From Prevotella sp. (GTDB lineage Bacteria; Bacteroidota; Bacteroidia; Bacteroidales; Bacteroidaceae), in contig JAFUFD010000088.1 of the NCBI GenBank assembly GCA_017470055.1, positions 124,001 through 188,000 of the forward strand: 64,000 nucleotides of DNA. Reading direction: 5' to 3'. Below are positions 9,579 through 19,262 of this stretch, one piece after another. The notes under the pieces are model-generated. The model saw only the letters and a program-made list of their open reading frames with translations, was not told where the DNA came from and made no database searches. The position numbers and the translations under genes are program-made. Within the stretch, counting starts at the first letter, position 1, and each line of letters starts with the position of its first letter.

Positions 9579-10703
9579 TTCTTGGTATACCTCATGGTAC
9601 AGTTGTAGCAAGTTCTCTGCCGTCTTCTTCCACGAGAACAGTTTCGCCCGTTCCAGTCCTATCGCTTTTTGCCGTTGGTAGAATGCCTCGTCAGTCTCCA
9701 GTCTTAGCATCATGGATGCTATCTCGTCACTACTTTCCGGGTTGATGAGAATAGCGTCAGGTCCTCCAATTTCCGGCATGGATGACGTATTGCTGGTGAT
9801 GACGGGCGTGCCGCATGCCATACCCTCTAAGAGTGGAATTCCGAAACTCTCACGCAGGGAGGTATAGAGGAACGCGAAGGCGTTGTTGTAGATAGACGGC
9901 AGGTCGCTGTTGACGATATACCCTGGCATGACAATCTGTTCACGGATATTCTCTATGCCATTGCGGGAAATGATGCCGTTAAGGTAGTCATGGTCGAGGT
10001 CAGCCATCAGCAGTTTACGCTTGACGGCAGACTGCCTTAGGTATTTCGAGTAGGCTATCAGTGTGCGCTCCGTGTTCTTTTTCGGATCGGTATTGCCAAG
10101 GAAGAAGAAATAGTCATTGGCTGTCAGTTGCTGGTTGATGATCGGGGGCAGTTCACACTTGTCAATGGGGCGGAACCAGTCGTTATAGCCGTTATAGATC
10201 ATCGCCATCCGCTCACGAGGGATGTCCAGTTTGGCGATGATATTCTCTTTCTCGAAGTCAGAGACGGTGATGATGCGACGGCATTTATCTAAGATACGAG
10301 GTACGTCTAAACGGCGGTAGAGCCATCCCATATTCTGGTAAAGAGACTTATTCTGTTTGTCACGTGGCTCCAAGAAAATGATGTCGTGTAAGGTCAGCAC
10401 AAGAGGGATGTCACACCAGATGGGAGCGGTGTTGCTGGTGCAGTGGAGGATATCTACTTTCGCCTTCTTTGCCGCACGGGGTAGTGCCCATTGCTCCCAG
10501 AGCGGATAAGAAGGACAATTGACCTCCACGACATGGACATTCGCAGTACTCTCCACACAAGGGTCATCACCAGGTTTGACAAAGACGTAATACTCATTCT
10601 CTTTGTCCATCTTTTGAATCTCCAATATCTCCTGCAGCACCACATAGTCCATGCCGTGCTTGTTCCTACGGAAGATGCGTTGCGCTTCAATACCTATTCT
10701 CAT
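9567..10703 (-). CDS. GT4-type glycosyltransferase
   Basis: A 378-residue GT-B-fold enzyme, cytoplasmic, expected to transfer a sugar from a nucleotide-sugar to a lipid-linked glycan. The N-terminus [11 protein letters not shown], the acceptor-domain segment [13 protein letters not shown] and the C-terminal [20 protein letters not shown] donor-binding motif with E-x7-E spacing identify the GT4 family; it resembles the mannosyltransferase-like branch ([12 protein letters not shown]). Donor and linkage cannot be read from sequence. It is last in a three-gene leftward operon: its ATG overlaps the acetyltransferase stop in an ATGA. Confidence 0.92.
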   Translation of the reverse strand: MRIGIEAQRIFRRNKHGMDYVVLQEILEIQKMDKENEYYVFVKPGDDPCVESTANVHVVEVNCPSYPLWEQWALPRAAKKAKVDILHCTSNTAPIWCDIPLVLTLHDIIFLEPRDKQNKSLYQNMGWLYRRLDVPRILDKCRRIITVSDFEKENIIAKLDIPRERMAMIYNGYNDWFRPIDKCELPPIINQQLTANDYFFFLGNTDPKKNTERTLIAYSKYLRQSAVKRKLLMADLDHDYLNGIISRNGIENIREQIVMPGYIVNSDLPSIYNNAFAFLYTSLRESFGIPLLEGMACGTPVITSNTSSMPEIGGPDAILINPESSDEIASMMLRLETDEAFYQRQKAIGLERAKLFSWKKTAENLLQLYHEVYQELSE

Positions 10704-11305
10704 ATCGTTTGGGGATTAAGGTCTTTTAAAATACTCGCAGGTACGCCACCCACGATACAGTTATCGGGCACGTCCTTGGTGACGACGGCTCCAGCAGCGA
10801 CGACGGCATGTCTGCCTATCGTCACTCCAGGCAGGATGACAGCATTGGCACCAATCCATACGTCATCACCGATGACAACAGGTTTCGTGGATATCCCTTG
10901 CTCGTCAATCCGCAGGGTAGTGTCCTTGAAATTATGATTCAGTGCAGTGACGGTAATGCCTTGGGCGAGGTTCACGTGACTACCTATCGTCACAGGACCA
11001 ATCACCGTGCAGTGGATGCCGATACGGGTGTGGTCGCCAATCACCACATCGCCTACGGCATTGTTGATGCAGCAGTACGACTCTATCACGCTCCGCTTGC
11101 CCAGTGAGAATTGCCGATAGGGCGGCGTGTCCATCCTCACACTATGGTAGATTTTGGAGTCTCGTCCCCTATGTTGGTAGAACGGGGCAAGTATCCGGAC
11201 ATACCATCGTGGACGGGCATCCCGTTGGTTCATGATGAGGTAGTCAAGCCATTGCTTTAGACGTGGACTTGATTTCATTTGCGTTCTGATTCCTTCTTTA
11301 TTCAT
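10700..11305 (-). CDS. Hexapeptide-repeat O-acetyltransferase
   Basis: A 201-residue left-handed beta-helix acyltransferase of the CysE/LacA/NodL/WcaF type, expected to move an acetyl group from acetyl-CoA to a sugar hydroxyl. Hexapeptide repeats run from about residue 70 to 190 ([60 protein letters not shown]), and the catalytic-loop histidine is in TALNHNFKD. The ending [15 protein letters not shown] is typical. It overlaps the upstream glycosyltransferase by 8 bases and the downstream one by 4, so it should acetylate the glycan these enzymes build. Confidence 0.92.
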   Translation of the reverse strand: MNKEGIRTQMKSSPRLKQWLDYLIMNQRDARPRWYVRILAPFYQHRGRDSKIYHSVRMDTPPYRQFSLGKRSVIESYCCINNAVGDVVIGDHTRIGIHCTVIGPVTIGSHVNLAQGITVTALNHNFKDTTLRIDEQGISTKPVVIGDDVWIGANAVILPGVTIGRHAVVAAGAVVTKDVPDNCIVGGVPASILKDLNPQTI

Positions 11306-12449
11306 TGATGATCGTTTTCCATTGTTTAATAATGGTATCTATATTGAATCGCTTGGCGATCTCTATTGCCTCCTTTGATTTCTGTTGCCAGTTAACTTGT
11401 GTCGCCTCTTCCAGTTGCAGGGCGAGTTCCTCTATGTTCCCATTCTTGAAGTATAATCCAAAGTCCCCCATAATCTCCTGACTGGTAGGCAGGTCGGACG
11501 AGACGACAGGTAGTCCGTGAGCCATCGCCTCTACCAAGACCAGGCCGAAACCTTCCCAGCGGGAACTCAGCACATAGACTTGTGCGTTGGTATAATAGTC
11601 TTGGATATGGTTGGTGAAAGGATGGATCGTGATGCGCTCCTGTAGTCCGTAGTCTGCTATCATCTTGCGGTAGAGCATTTCCTCCACACCTTCTCCTACA
11701 ATGTCGAGGGTCCATTCGGAATCCTTTTGGGCAAAGAGACGGAAAGCGTAAATCAACAGGTCGAAGCCTTTGTGCTGATGGGAGAAGCGTCCCACGGCAA
11801 GAAACTTCTTGGAGGTGCCTGTGGATAAAGTGCCGGGGGTTAAGGTCAGTGGGTTGTAAATGACCTGAGTGGGGAGGCGATACTGGCGGGCATCGTATTG
11901 GCAGAGCACTACCGTATGATGCAGTTTCGCCAGTTGGAACTCATAATGTTTTCGCAGTTCAGGACCGATATACAGCGATTTCTCCCCGAACAGTGCCTCA
12001 TAGGAGTTATGAACCCATCCGATGAGCCGTACCTCTCCTAATAACGGCATACAGGAGGCGAGACGGACGGCAAGGGGGGCATGTACCCCGATAATGGTGT
12101 CGTATCCTTCCAGTTCCTTAGCCAGTGCGTAACGCTTCTCAGAGGGAAACGAACTATGGGCATACCAGTTGGAGGTGAGTCTCGTCTGGGGCAGTATTTT
12201 CCGATAGAGCGCACTATATGCCTTGCAACACAGGTTCTTCCATCGTCCTGTGGATGGGTAGCGGAAGAAACGGTAGTGGATGTCTGCTTCTTGCAATCCG
12301 TACAGGGATGTGTCTTTTGCCGAAGGATTGTCGAGCGTGACAATGGTCACGTCATCATCCTCAGCCAATGCCTTGGCAATGACAGCCGTTACCCGTTGCA
12401 CTCCTCCGAAAGAGAAGATGGAGTCTACCAAAAAACAGATTTTCTTCAT
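11298..12449 (-). CDS. GT4-type glycosyltransferase
   Basis: A 383-residue GT-B enzyme. The N-terminal [20 protein letters not shown] is the GGxxR nucleotide-sugar/acceptor loop. [20 protein letters not shown] starts the donor domain, and [20 protein letters not shown] is the E-x7-E motif. First gene of the three-gene leftward operon. Its promoter is clear: TAACTTTG at 12464-12457 with TTTG at 12487-12484 on the reverse strand (19-base spacer), and the ATG follows the -7 box by only 7 bases, implying an almost leaderless mRNA. Sugar specificity unknown. Confidence 0.93.
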   Translation of the reverse strand: MKKICFLVDSIFSFGGVQRVTAVIAKALAEDDDVTIVTLDNPSAKDTSLYGLQEADIHYRFFRYPSTGRWKNLCCKAYSALYRKILPQTRLTSNWYAHSSFPSEKRYALAKELEGYDTIIGVHAPLAVRLASCMPLLGEVRLIGWVHNSYEALFGEKSLYIGPELRKHYEFQLAKLHHTVVLCQYDARQYRLPTQVIYNPLTLTPGTLSTGTSKKFLAVGRFSHQHKGFDLLIYAFRLFAQKDSEWTLDIVGEGVEEMLYRKMIADYGLQERITIHPFTNHIQDYYTNAQVYVLSSRWEGFGLVLVEAMAHGLPVVSSDLPTSQEIMGDFGLYFKNGNIEELALQLEEATQVNWQQKSKEAIEIAKRFNIDTIIKQWKTIINE

Positions 12450-12456
12450 TTAGTCG

Positions 12457-12487
12457 CAAAGTTACGAAAAGTTGAGTGCAGAACAAA
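12457..12487 (-). promoter_or_regulatory. Promoter of the leftward glycosyltransferase operon (near-leaderless)
   Basis: On the reverse strand, TTTG at 12487-12484 and TAACTTTG at 12464-12457, 19 bases apart. Only the seven bases CGACTAA separate the box from the ATG at 12449. Confidence 0.8.
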
Positions 12488-12555
12488 AGATTTTAATCTT
12501 TTTTATGCCGAGACGTAGTAAGTTCACGGCATTTGTCGTAAAAGTACGAAAAAAA

Positions 12556-12587
12556 CTTGATAGTTCCAAATAATTGTTGTATATTTG
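12556..12587 (+). promoter_or_regulatory. Promoter of the epimerase gene
   Basis: CTTG at 12556-12559 and TATATTTG at 12580-12587, 20 bases apart. It decides the epimerase start: the in-frame ATG at 12574 lies upstream of the -7 box, so the ATG at 12610 is used. Confidence 0.75.
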
Positions 12588-12609
12588 CATTTATAAAGTT
12601 TCTTTGATT

Positions 12610-13695
12610 ATGCAAAAAGTAGAGTTAAACGGAAAGTCTATCCTGGTCACAGGCGCTGCAGGTTTTATTGGCAGTAATCTGGTGAAACGCCTGTTTCAGA
12701 ATGTGAAAGATGCCACGATTATCGGCATCGATAATATGAATGACTATTATGATGTGTCATTGAAGGATTTCAGACTTGATGGGTTGAATGAACTGAATGG
12801 ACATCATGGGAATAAGTGGGAGTTTGTCAAAGGGGATATCGCTGACAAGGCAACCATTGACGGAATCTTTGAGAAGTACCATCCACAGGTGGTGGTCAAC
12901 TTGGCAGCACAGGCTGGCGTACGCTACTCCATCACCAATCCCGATGCTTATATCCAGTCGAACCTGATAGGTTTCTATAACATTCTGGAAGCCTGTCGTC
13001 ACTCGTACGACGAGGGCGGAGCAGGTGTTGAGCATCTGGTGTATGCCAGTTCCTCATCGGTCTATGGCTCCAATAAGAAGATTCCGTATTCTACGGACGA
13101 CAAGGTGGACAATCCTGTGTCCCTCTATGCCGCCACAAAGAAGAGTAATGAGTTGATGGCACATGCCTATTCTAAGTTGTATAACATCCCCAGCACAGGA
13201 CTGCGTTTCTTCACAGTATATGGTCCTGCTGGTCGTCCTGATATGGCATACTTCGGCTTCACCAATAAACTCGTGAAAGGTGACACCATCCAGATTTTCA
13301 ACTTTGGAAATTGTAAGCGAGACTTCACCTATGTCGATGATATCGTGGAGGGCGTGGTGCGTATCATGCAAGGTGCTCCAGAGAAGAAGGTAGGGGACGA
13401 TGGCTTACCAGTTCCGCCCTATGCTGTCTATAATATAGGAAACAACCAACCCGAGAACCTGTTGACCTTCGTGGATATCCTGCAACAGGAGTTGATACGG
13501 GCAAAGGTACTTCCTGCGGATTATGACTTTGAGGCTCACAAGAAATTAGTACCCATGCAGCCAGGGGACGTGCCAGTGACCTATGCGGACACCTCCGCCT
13601 TGGAACGTGACTATGGCTATAAGCCATCTACTTCCCTGCGTGACGGACTTCGTGCCTTTGCAGAGTGGTATGCCGCATTCTATCAGAAAAAGTAG
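12610..13695 (+). CDS. NAD-dependent epimerase (UDP-glucuronate 4-epimerase-like)
   Basis: Extended short-chain dehydrogenase/reductase of 361 residues that should epimerise a nucleotide sugar. The NAD-binding GAAGFIG loop is at residues 15-21, the active-site serines are in VYASSSSVYG (about 145-153) and the YAATK catalytic Tyr/Lys are Tyr173 and Lys177. The DIADKATIDGIFEKYHPQVV and GAAQAGVRYS-like segments (LAAQAGVRYS, residue 98 on) are typical of UDP-GlcUA 4-epimerases (CapI/WbpP type), but GalE-like and Gne-like activities cannot be excluded. First gene of a rightward unit with a GT4 enzyme starting 3 bases after its stop. Confidence 0.9.
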   Translation: MQKVELNGKSILVTGAAGFIGSNLVKRLFQNVKDATIIGIDNMNDYYDVSLKDFRLDGLNELNGHHGNKWEFVKGDIADKATIDGIFEKYHPQVVVNLAAQAGVRYSITNPDAYIQSNLIGFYNILEACRHSYDEGGAGVEHLVYASSSSVYGSNKKIPYSTDDKVDNPVSLYAATKKSNELMAHAYSKLYNIPSTGLRFFTVYGPAGRPDMAYFGFTNKLVKGDTIQIFNFGNCKRDFTYVDDIVEGVVRIMQGAPEKKVGDDGLPVPPYAVYNIGNNQPENLLTFVDILQQELIRAKVLPADYDFEAHKKLVPMQPGDVPVTYADTSALERDYGYKPSTSLRDGLRAFAEWYAAFYQKK

Positions 13696-13698
13696 TAT

Positions 13699-14856
13699 AT
13701 GGCGAACACCCCACTCAAATTAGTCTATGTGACACCTGCCTTGTATATGGCAGGTGGGGTGGAGCGTGTCCTGACCCTCAAGGCAAACTATTTTGCCGAG
13801 CATTTCGGCTATGACATCACGATTATCCTGACGGAGGGGAAAGACAAGCCTTTGTTCTATCCCTTGTCGGAGAAGATCAAGGTCATCAACTTGGATATTA
13901 ATTTCGAAGAACTATGGACCTGTGGCTTTGTGAGGAAAGTCATGGTTTACCTGAGAAAGCAGCGACAGTTTAAGAAATTGCTGACTAAGGAACTGATGCG
14001 CATCCGTCCTGATATCACTATTAGTCTGCTTCGCAGGGAGATTAATTTTATCAATGGCATCAAGGACGGAAGTAGGAAGATAGGGGAGATACATATTAAT
14101 CGTGCGAATTACCGTAACTTCGATGCAGAGGGTGCCCATTGGCTTAAACGGATGTTCTCAAAGGTGTGGTCGCATAACTTGGTGAAGCATCTCCGCCAGT
14201 TGGACGCTTTGGTCGTCCTGACAGATAAAGACCGTGAGGCATGGGCGGAACTGGACCATGTGGTGACAATACCAGATCCCTTACCCTTTGTGCCTACTAA
14301 GGTCAGTCCCTTGACAGAGAAACGGGTAGTTGCCATTGCCCGCTATTCTCATGAGAAAGGTATTGACTTGTTGTTGCGAGCCTGGGCGGAAGTAGAGAAC
14401 TACTGTGATGAGTGGCGACTGGATGTCTTTGGCGATGGTGACAGAACACTATACGAACATCAGATAGACCGTCTTGGTATTGACAAGACAAGATGTCAAC
14501 TTCATGGACGTACCGATGATGTAGAACGGGAGTATTGCAATAGCAGCATCTTCGTTTTAAGTTCCCGTTTCGAGGGTTTTGGCATGGTCATCATCGAGGC
14601 GATGGCATGCGGTTTGCCAGTCGTTGCCTTTGATTGTCCGTGGGGACCTCGTTCAATCATCCATGACGGGGAGGATGGTTTGCTGGCAGCCAATGGCGAC
14701 TGGATATCCTTGGCTCAAGGACTTGTTGCCTTAATTAATGATGCAGACATGCGCCAGCAGATGGCAAAAGCAGCATTGGCTAATGTGCAACGCTTTCGGA
14801 TTGAGCGTGTTGCGGAGCAATGGCTGAATGAGATATTTAAAAAGATAACCGCATGA
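13699..14856 (+). CDS. GT4-type glycosyltransferase
   Basis: A 385-residue GT-B enzyme: YVTPALYMAGGVERVLTLKA at the N-terminus, VVAIARYSHEKGIDLLLRAW starting the donor domain, and SSRFEGFGMVIIEAMACGLP as the E-x7-E motif followed by AFDCPWGPRSIIHDGEDGLL. It is clearly paralogous to the enzyme at 19259-20371, sharing the P-A-L-GG-ER start and the DCP-GP-I motif. It probably acts after the epimerase in the same transcript. The stop codon lies inside the left arm of a structured 3' region (14847-14967). Confidence 0.93.
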   Translation: MANTPLKLVYVTPALYMAGGVERVLTLKANYFAEHFGYDITIILTEGKDKPLFYPLSEKIKVINLDINFEELWTCGFVRKVMVYLRKQRQFKKLLTKELMRIRPDITISLLRREINFINGIKDGSRKIGEIHINRANYRNFDAEGAHWLKRMFSKVWSHNLVKHLRQLDALVVLTDKDREAWAELDHVVTIPDPLPFVPTKVSPLTEKRVVAIARYSHEKGIDLLLRAWAEVENYCDEWRLDVFGDGDRTLYEHQIDRLGIDKTRCQLHGRTDDVEREYCNSSIFVLSSRFEGFGMVIIEAMACGLPVVAFDCPWGPRSIIHDGEDGLLAANGDWISLAQGLVALINDADMRQQMAKAALANVQRFRIERVAEQWLNEIFKKITA

Positions 14857-14967
14857 TGACTGAGGCTAAGGGACGCTATTTCTATTCATTGGGTGGCGAT
14901 GAGGTGAAAACTGAAATGCCATCTCCTAGCCTGAACAAGGCAGCCAAAATGTCTCATGCGGTTTTTT
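14847..14967 (+). terminator. Structured 3' region with a long-loop terminator
   Basis: A perfect 10-bp outer stem pairs AACCGCATGA (14847-14856, containing the stop codon of the upstream gene) with TCATGCGGTT (14954-14963), which runs into six T. The 97-base loop is itself structured: AGGCTAAGG (14863-14871) pairs with CCTAGCCT (14925-14932) with one bulge, and TGGC/GCCA can pair inside that. This is larger and more elaborate than a simple terminator. Confidence 0.6.
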
Positions 14968-14999
14968 GACAACAGAAAAACTTAAAACACAAAACTAAA

Positions 15000-16022
15000 A
15001 TGAACTACGAAGTAACTATTGGCATTCCGGTCTATAACGTAAAGGACCGCATCAGGGTGACCTTGGAGTCTGCCTTGAATCAAACCTTTGAGAGTATCGA
15101 GTTCCTACTGTGCGACGACTGTGGGACAGACGGCTCTATTGATATTATCAAGGAGTATCAACAAAGTCACCCCCGAGGAAAAGACATACGCATTGTTCAC
15201 CAGCCTCATAATATGGGCATCGGGGCAGCGCGTAACAGACTGATAGACGAGGCGAGGGGACGTTTCCTTTTTTTCTTGGATGCTGATGACACCATTCATG
15301 CGGAGACTATCGAACTACTTCATGGAGCGGCAGAGCAACATAAGGCAGAACTGGTCTATGGTAGTAGACGTCACTCTATTTTGGGGGATGGTGAGACAGG
15401 TGCGGCTATCTATATGAATCCATATAAAGTGTTTACCACTTGTGATGAATACGCTTGGTATGCCTATCATGAAAGGATGCAGGTACAGAATTGGAACTAT
15501 CTGATTCTTGTCGATATCCTGCGTCGTAATCATCTTAGGGTGACAGAAGTGGGGCATGGCTATGGGGAGGATTATACCTTTACTGTCGACCTGCCCACAT
15601 ACGTGTCAAGGGTTGTCCTGTTGCCCGACATTACTTATGAATACTATATCGAGGAGAATGTCTTTCATGGCAAAAGAAAAGATAAGAAACTGTCACGACA
15701 GCAGATGGATCTTGCCCTGAAAGCAATTGATGATAAGAAAAGACGGCAAGGGATGAGACGACGTCCGTGGTTTGCCCGACGTTGTGCCATGCTAATGATG
15801 TATGACTATAATTTCGCCCGTACCATCTTGTCGCATCCAAATCAGGCAGAGCCACCTTATACGGATCGGGAAATACGTGATATGATGTGGCATCCTATGA
15901 AATTGTTGCAGATTCTTGGTGATAGTGATTCCAGAGGAAAAAATCTTTTCTATTGGTTATTAGGAAAACTACCCCCCTCACTTTGTGTGATGTTGATGCG
16001 GATGGCGATGAGGCTAAAATGA
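15000..16022 (+). CDS. GT2 family glycosyltransferase
   Basis: A 340-residue inverting GT-A enzyme. MNYEVTIGIPVYNVKDRIRV starts the nucleotide-binding domain, LLCDDCGTDGS carries the first Asp cluster, and FFLDADDT (about residues 92-99) is the DXD metal-binding motif. The C-terminal third is basic and helical with a weak hydrophobic end (FYWLLGKLPPSLCVMLMRMA), which may touch the membrane. It is a close paralogue of the gene at 17283-18323; the block SHPRGKDIRIV-QP-NMGIG-ARNRLIDEARGR is nearly identical between them. Confidence 0.93.
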   Translation: MNYEVTIGIPVYNVKDRIRVTLESALNQTFESIEFLLCDDCGTDGSIDIIKEYQQSHPRGKDIRIVHQPHNMGIGAARNRLIDEARGRFLFFLDADDTIHAETIELLHGAAEQHKAELVYGSRRHSILGDGETGAAIYMNPYKVFTTCDEYAWYAYHERMQVQNWNYLILVDILRRNHLRVTEVGHGYGEDYTFTVDLPTYVSRVVLLPDITYEYYIEENVFHGKRKDKKLSRQQMDLALKAIDDKKRRQGMRRRPWFARRCAMLMMYDYNFARTILSHPNQAEPPYTDREIRDMMWHPMKLLQILGDSDSRGKNLFYWLLGKLPPSLCVMLMRMAMRLK

Positions 16023-16068
16023 AACGGTGATGCGAATGCCATCAGAATAAAAAATATTGAAGAGAAGC

Positions 16069-16098
16069 CTTGTTTTTGTGTAATTTTTTATAACTTTG
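16069..16098 (+). promoter_or_regulatory. Promoter upstream of the 16118 glycosyltransferase
   Basis: TAACTTTG at 16091-16098, with CTTG at 16069-16072 (18-base spacer) as the best -33 candidate; leader about 15 bases. Confidence 0.6.
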
Positions 16099-16117
16099 CA
16101 ACAAATAACTACCAAAG

Positions 16118-17278
16118 ATGCGAATTCTCTTTCTTGTATATCATGGATTCTCAGAGCATAGCGGCATCTCGAAGAAGATTCACTATCAGGTGAAAGGACT
16201 TCGTGAGAATGGGCATGATGTGCATTTGTGCTATTACGATTTCTCGCCAGAAGGTCATCGCTGTAGGTATGTCAACGGTCAGGTCATCAAGGATTATGGA
16301 AGTGGTATGGTTGCCGCAATCCGTCAGCGCATCGGTTACGATAGTGTCTATGACTATTGTAAAAAGCACCAGATAGAACTGGTATATGCCCGTTGCTTCC
16401 AGAATGCCAATCCTTGGCTTATCCGTTTCTTTAAGCGACTTCACAAGGCTGGTATTCATGCGGTGACAGAGATTCCTACCTATCCGTATGATCAGGAGTT
16501 CCGCAATTTTGAGTGGAAGATGCGCATGGGACTAAAGTTGGATCAATTGTTCCGTAACAGCCTTTATCGGCAGATGGACGCAGTGGTCACCTTCTCTGAT
16601 GCGAAGGAGATTTTCGGACAGCGTACCATCAATATCAGTAATGGCGTAGACTTCGACAGTATCCCTCTTCATCACAGCCAACAGCCAACAGCCAGCAGCC
16701 AATTACATCTTATCGGTGTCGCAGAGGTCCATCCCTGGCATGCCTTCGATAGGGTAGTGGCAGGAATTGGTGAATACTATAGTCAACCTCCATCATCTAC
16801 CCCCCGTCACCCTGATGTCTATTTTCATATTGTGGGTGGTGTGCATCCTCATCAGATGAAGGAATATTTTACCCCGATTATTGAGAAATATCAGATACAA
16901 GATAAGATTATCTTCCATGGCACTTTGTTTGGCGATCAGTTGACAGAGGTCTTCAACATGTGTCAGTTTGCCATCGGTTCATTAGGTCGTCATCGCAGTG
17001 GTATCACTGTGATTAAAACATTGAAGAATCGGGAGTATGCTACACGTGGTATACCTTTTATATATAGCGAGCAAGATAGTGATTTCGACCAACAGCCCTA
17101 TGTGATCAAGGCACCTGCGAATGAGTCACCCATTGATATCCGACGCATTCTTGACTTTTTAGATGGTTTTGCCATGAAGCCAGAGGATATCCGTCAAACT
17201 GTGGAGGATCTTCAATGGAAGATTCAGATGGAAAAGGTAGTTGATGTGGTTTTTAATCATAATACTGTGGAATCATGA
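16118..17278 (+). CDS. GT4-like glycosyltransferase, divergent donor motif
   Basis: A 386-residue GT-B-type protein. The N-terminus (MRILFLVYHGFSEHSGISKK) and the YARCFQNANPWLIRFFKRLH region fit GT4 acceptor domains, and HLIGVAEVHPWHAFDRVVAG begins a donor domain. The usual E-x7-E block is altered: the equivalent stretch reads IGSLGRHRSGITVIKTLKNR, with no first Glu and Lys in place of the second. It may be a distinct subfamily or an altered enzyme. It is followed after 4 bases by the next GT2 gene and has its own promoter. Confidence 0.82.
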   Translation: MRILFLVYHGFSEHSGISKKIHYQVKGLRENGHDVHLCYYDFSPEGHRCRYVNGQVIKDYGSGMVAAIRQRIGYDSVYDYCKKHQIELVYARCFQNANPWLIRFFKRLHKAGIHAVTEIPTYPYDQEFRNFEWKMRMGLKLDQLFRNSLYRQMDAVVTFSDAKEIFGQRTINISNGVDFDSIPLHHSQQPTASSQLHLIGVAEVHPWHAFDRVVAGIGEYYSQPPSSTPRHPDVYFHIVGGVHPHQMKEYFTPIIEKYQIQDKIIFHGTLFGDQLTEVFNMCQFAIGSLGRHRSGITVIKTLKNREYATRGIPFIYSEQDSDFDQQPYVIKAPANESPIDIRRILDFLDGFAMKPEDIRQTVEDLQWKIQMEKVVDVVFNHNTVES

Positions 17279-17282
17279 GGAT

Positions 17283-18323
17283 ATGAGTTCGTATGAAGTT
17301 ACTATAGCAATACCTGTCTATAATGCGGAGAGACATATTCGTGAGACAATGGATTCTATCATGGAGCAGACTTTTCCCAATATAGAAATCCTAATCTGTG
17401 ATGATTGTGGCTATGACCAGTCAATAGAGATCATCCATGAGTATCAGCACTCGCATCCCCGTGGCAAGGATATTCGTATCGTGCGTCAGCCATGGAACAT
17501 GGGTATTGGCAATGCCCGCAACCGTCTGATTGACGAAGCACGTGGCAGGTATTTGTATTTCATGGATGCGGATGATACTATCTCACCTTACACAATAGAA
17601 CTAATGGTTCGTTCTGCAAGAGAATGTGACGCAGAGTTTGTCTATGCCTCTTATGAGAGGATTGAGGTAAGTGATAGCGGAAAGACAAAGTCCACTATGT
17701 GTTGTTATCCTTTCCTGAAATTCTTAAATGAGGACGAGTTTGCTAACTTTGCTTATCTTAAATATGATAATATCCAGGCTCCTGTTTGGAATATTTTGAT
17801 GTTGGTGGAGGTGCTGCGCAAGAATGAGATACGTTTCCAGCCCGTCAATTACTGGGAGGATTTCGCAGTATCGATTGACTTTCCGACCTATGTCACCCGT
17901 GTGGTGCTGTTGCCAGATGTCACTTATCGATACTTTTGCCGTAGCGGTTCCCTGTCGCATTTCCAGGAACGGACGGTGATACGTAAGGAGGAGATACAAC
18001 AGACGATAGACTTGATCAACAAACTCAAATGGAGCACAGAGCGTATTAAGAACGAGTCCTATCTTCCCTTGCGTACCTATAAGGTCATGCTGACGGAATT
18101 CTATATCGCATGCACTATCTTGCATGAGGAGAAGAAGATCCGTCCTGCCTATACAAAGAGGGAAGTCAGGGATATCATGCGCTCCCCATTGAGGTTGCCA
18201 GAAGTGATACGCTTCAAGCAGGCTCTTATCCCCAACCTCATCCTTCATCTGTTTGGCGTTCTACCTCCTTCAGTCTCTGTTTTCTTGATACGGATGCTTG
18301 GCAAACGGAAAGGACTGATATGA
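17283..18323 (+). CDS. GT2 family glycosyltransferase
   Basis: A 346-residue GT-A enzyme with MSSYEVTIAIPVYNAERHIR, the Asp cluster in ILICDDCGYDQS and the DXD motif in YFMDADDT. I take the ATG at 17283, just after the previous stop at 17276-17278. The upstream in-frame ATG at 17241 would overlap the previous gene by 38 bases and add a hydrophobic stretch absent from the paralogue at 15000. The two paralogues flank the divergent GT4 gene. Sugar specificity unknown. Confidence 0.92.
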   Translation: MSSYEVTIAIPVYNAERHIRETMDSIMEQTFPNIEILICDDCGYDQSIEIIHEYQHSHPRGKDIRIVRQPWNMGIGNARNRLIDEARGRYLYFMDADDTISPYTIELMVRSARECDAEFVYASYERIEVSDSGKTKSTMCCYPFLKFLNEDEFANFAYLKYDNIQAPVWNILMLVEVLRKNEIRFQPVNYWEDFAVSIDFPTYVTRVVLLPDVTYRYFCRSGSLSHFQERTVIRKEEIQQTIDLINKLKWSTERIKNESYLPLRTYKVMLTEFYIACTILHEEKKIRPAYTKREVRDIMRSPLRLPEVIRFKQALIPNLILHLFGVLPPSVSVFLIRMLGKRKGLI

Positions 18324-18351
18324 TTCTCTTGTGATATTATCCAAGATTTAT

Positions 18352-18382
18352 TTTGTCTATTCAGAATAAATGACTATCTTTG
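18352..18382 (+). promoter_or_regulatory. Promoter of the 18411 glycosyltransferase
   Basis: TTTG at 18352-18355 and TATCTTTG at 18375-18382, 19 bases apart; leader about 24 bases. Confidence 0.82.
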
Positions 18383-18410
18383 CAAAGATAAATGGTATAA
18401 GGTTACTGAG

Positions 18411-19262
18411 ATGGCTTGGTATGACAAATACATGACGATTTACGGGAAGCCTTTTAGTGAGGTACCCCAAGAAGTGATTGACGGGACTCGTGAGCGACTG
18501 GCGAAGTTGCAGAGCGGGGAGCCATTAGCCTCTATCGTCATTATCGGCTATAATGAGGAGACTCATCTGCAGGCTTGTCTGTGGGCAATCAGTGAGATAC
18601 AGTGTAAGTATCCCGTGGAGATTATCGGTGTGGACAACGACTCCAAGGATCGTACGGCGGAGATCTACGAGAAGTCGGGAATACCTTATTACACAGAGTA
18701 TCAGCATTCCTGTGGCTATGCCCGCCGTTGCGGCTTGCAGCATGCCAAAGGAAAGTACTATTTCGATGTGGATAGTGACACCCTCTATCCGCCTCAGTAT
18801 TATGAGGTGATGTTAGAGCATCTGATGAAGCCTGGTGTGTCTTGTGCCTCTGCGACATGGGGCTTCTTTCCTGATGCCAACCATTCCGCTCTTGGCTTAA
18901 AGTTGTTTGAGATGGTGCGTGACCTCTTCTTATGGGTGCAGCATTTCAAACGACCGGAACTCTCTGTCCGTGGTTTGGTATTTGCCTATAATGCGGACTA
19001 TGGTCGGCAGGAGCCTTACAGGGTGGACATCATCCGAGGAGAGGACGGTTCTATGGCTTTGAATCTCAAGAAGTACGGCAAGATTGTCTTTGTGTGTGAC
19101 CGTCGCTGTCGAGCCGTCACAGGTTATGGGACGATAGGGAATCAGTCGCTGTGGCAAAGTTTTGTAGACCATGTTAAGATACAGATGAGGGGGATTACCC
19201 GTATCTTCCACAAGGTGGACCATTATGAGGATGAGGAGGAGAATCTAGTCAAGAACAAATGA
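18411..19262 (+). CDS. GT2 family glycosyltransferase
   Basis: A 283-residue GT-A enzyme from a different GT2 branch than its neighbours. ASIVIIGYNEETHLQACLWA is the N-terminal nucleotide-binding strand, IIGVDNDSKDRT the first acidic cluster and YFDVDSDTLYPP the metal-binding motif; RGEDGSMALNLKKYGKI holds the catalytic-loop acidic residues. No membrane segment is seen. Its stop overlaps the start of the next glycosyltransferase in ATGA, so the two are translationally coupled. Confidence 0.91.
   Translation: MAWYDKYMTIYGKPFSEVPQEVIDGTRERLAKLQSGEPLASIVIIGYNEETHLQACLWAISEIQCKYPVEIIGVDNDSKDRTAEIYEKSGIPYYTEYQHSCGYARRCGLQHAKGKYYFDVDSDTLYPPQYYEVMLEHLMKPGVSCASATWGFFPDANHSALGLKLFEMVRDLFLWVQHFKRPELSVRGLVFAYNADYGRQEPYRVDIIRGEDGSMALNLKKYGKIVFVCDRRCRAVTGYGTIGNQSLWQSFVDHVKIQMRGITRIFHKVDHYEDEEENLVKNK

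Noticed and set aside
12574..12609. Upstream ATG start for the epimerase
   Set aside because: This ATG lies before the -7 box at 12580-12587 and would not be in the mRNA; the family start MQKVELNGKS at 12610 fits.
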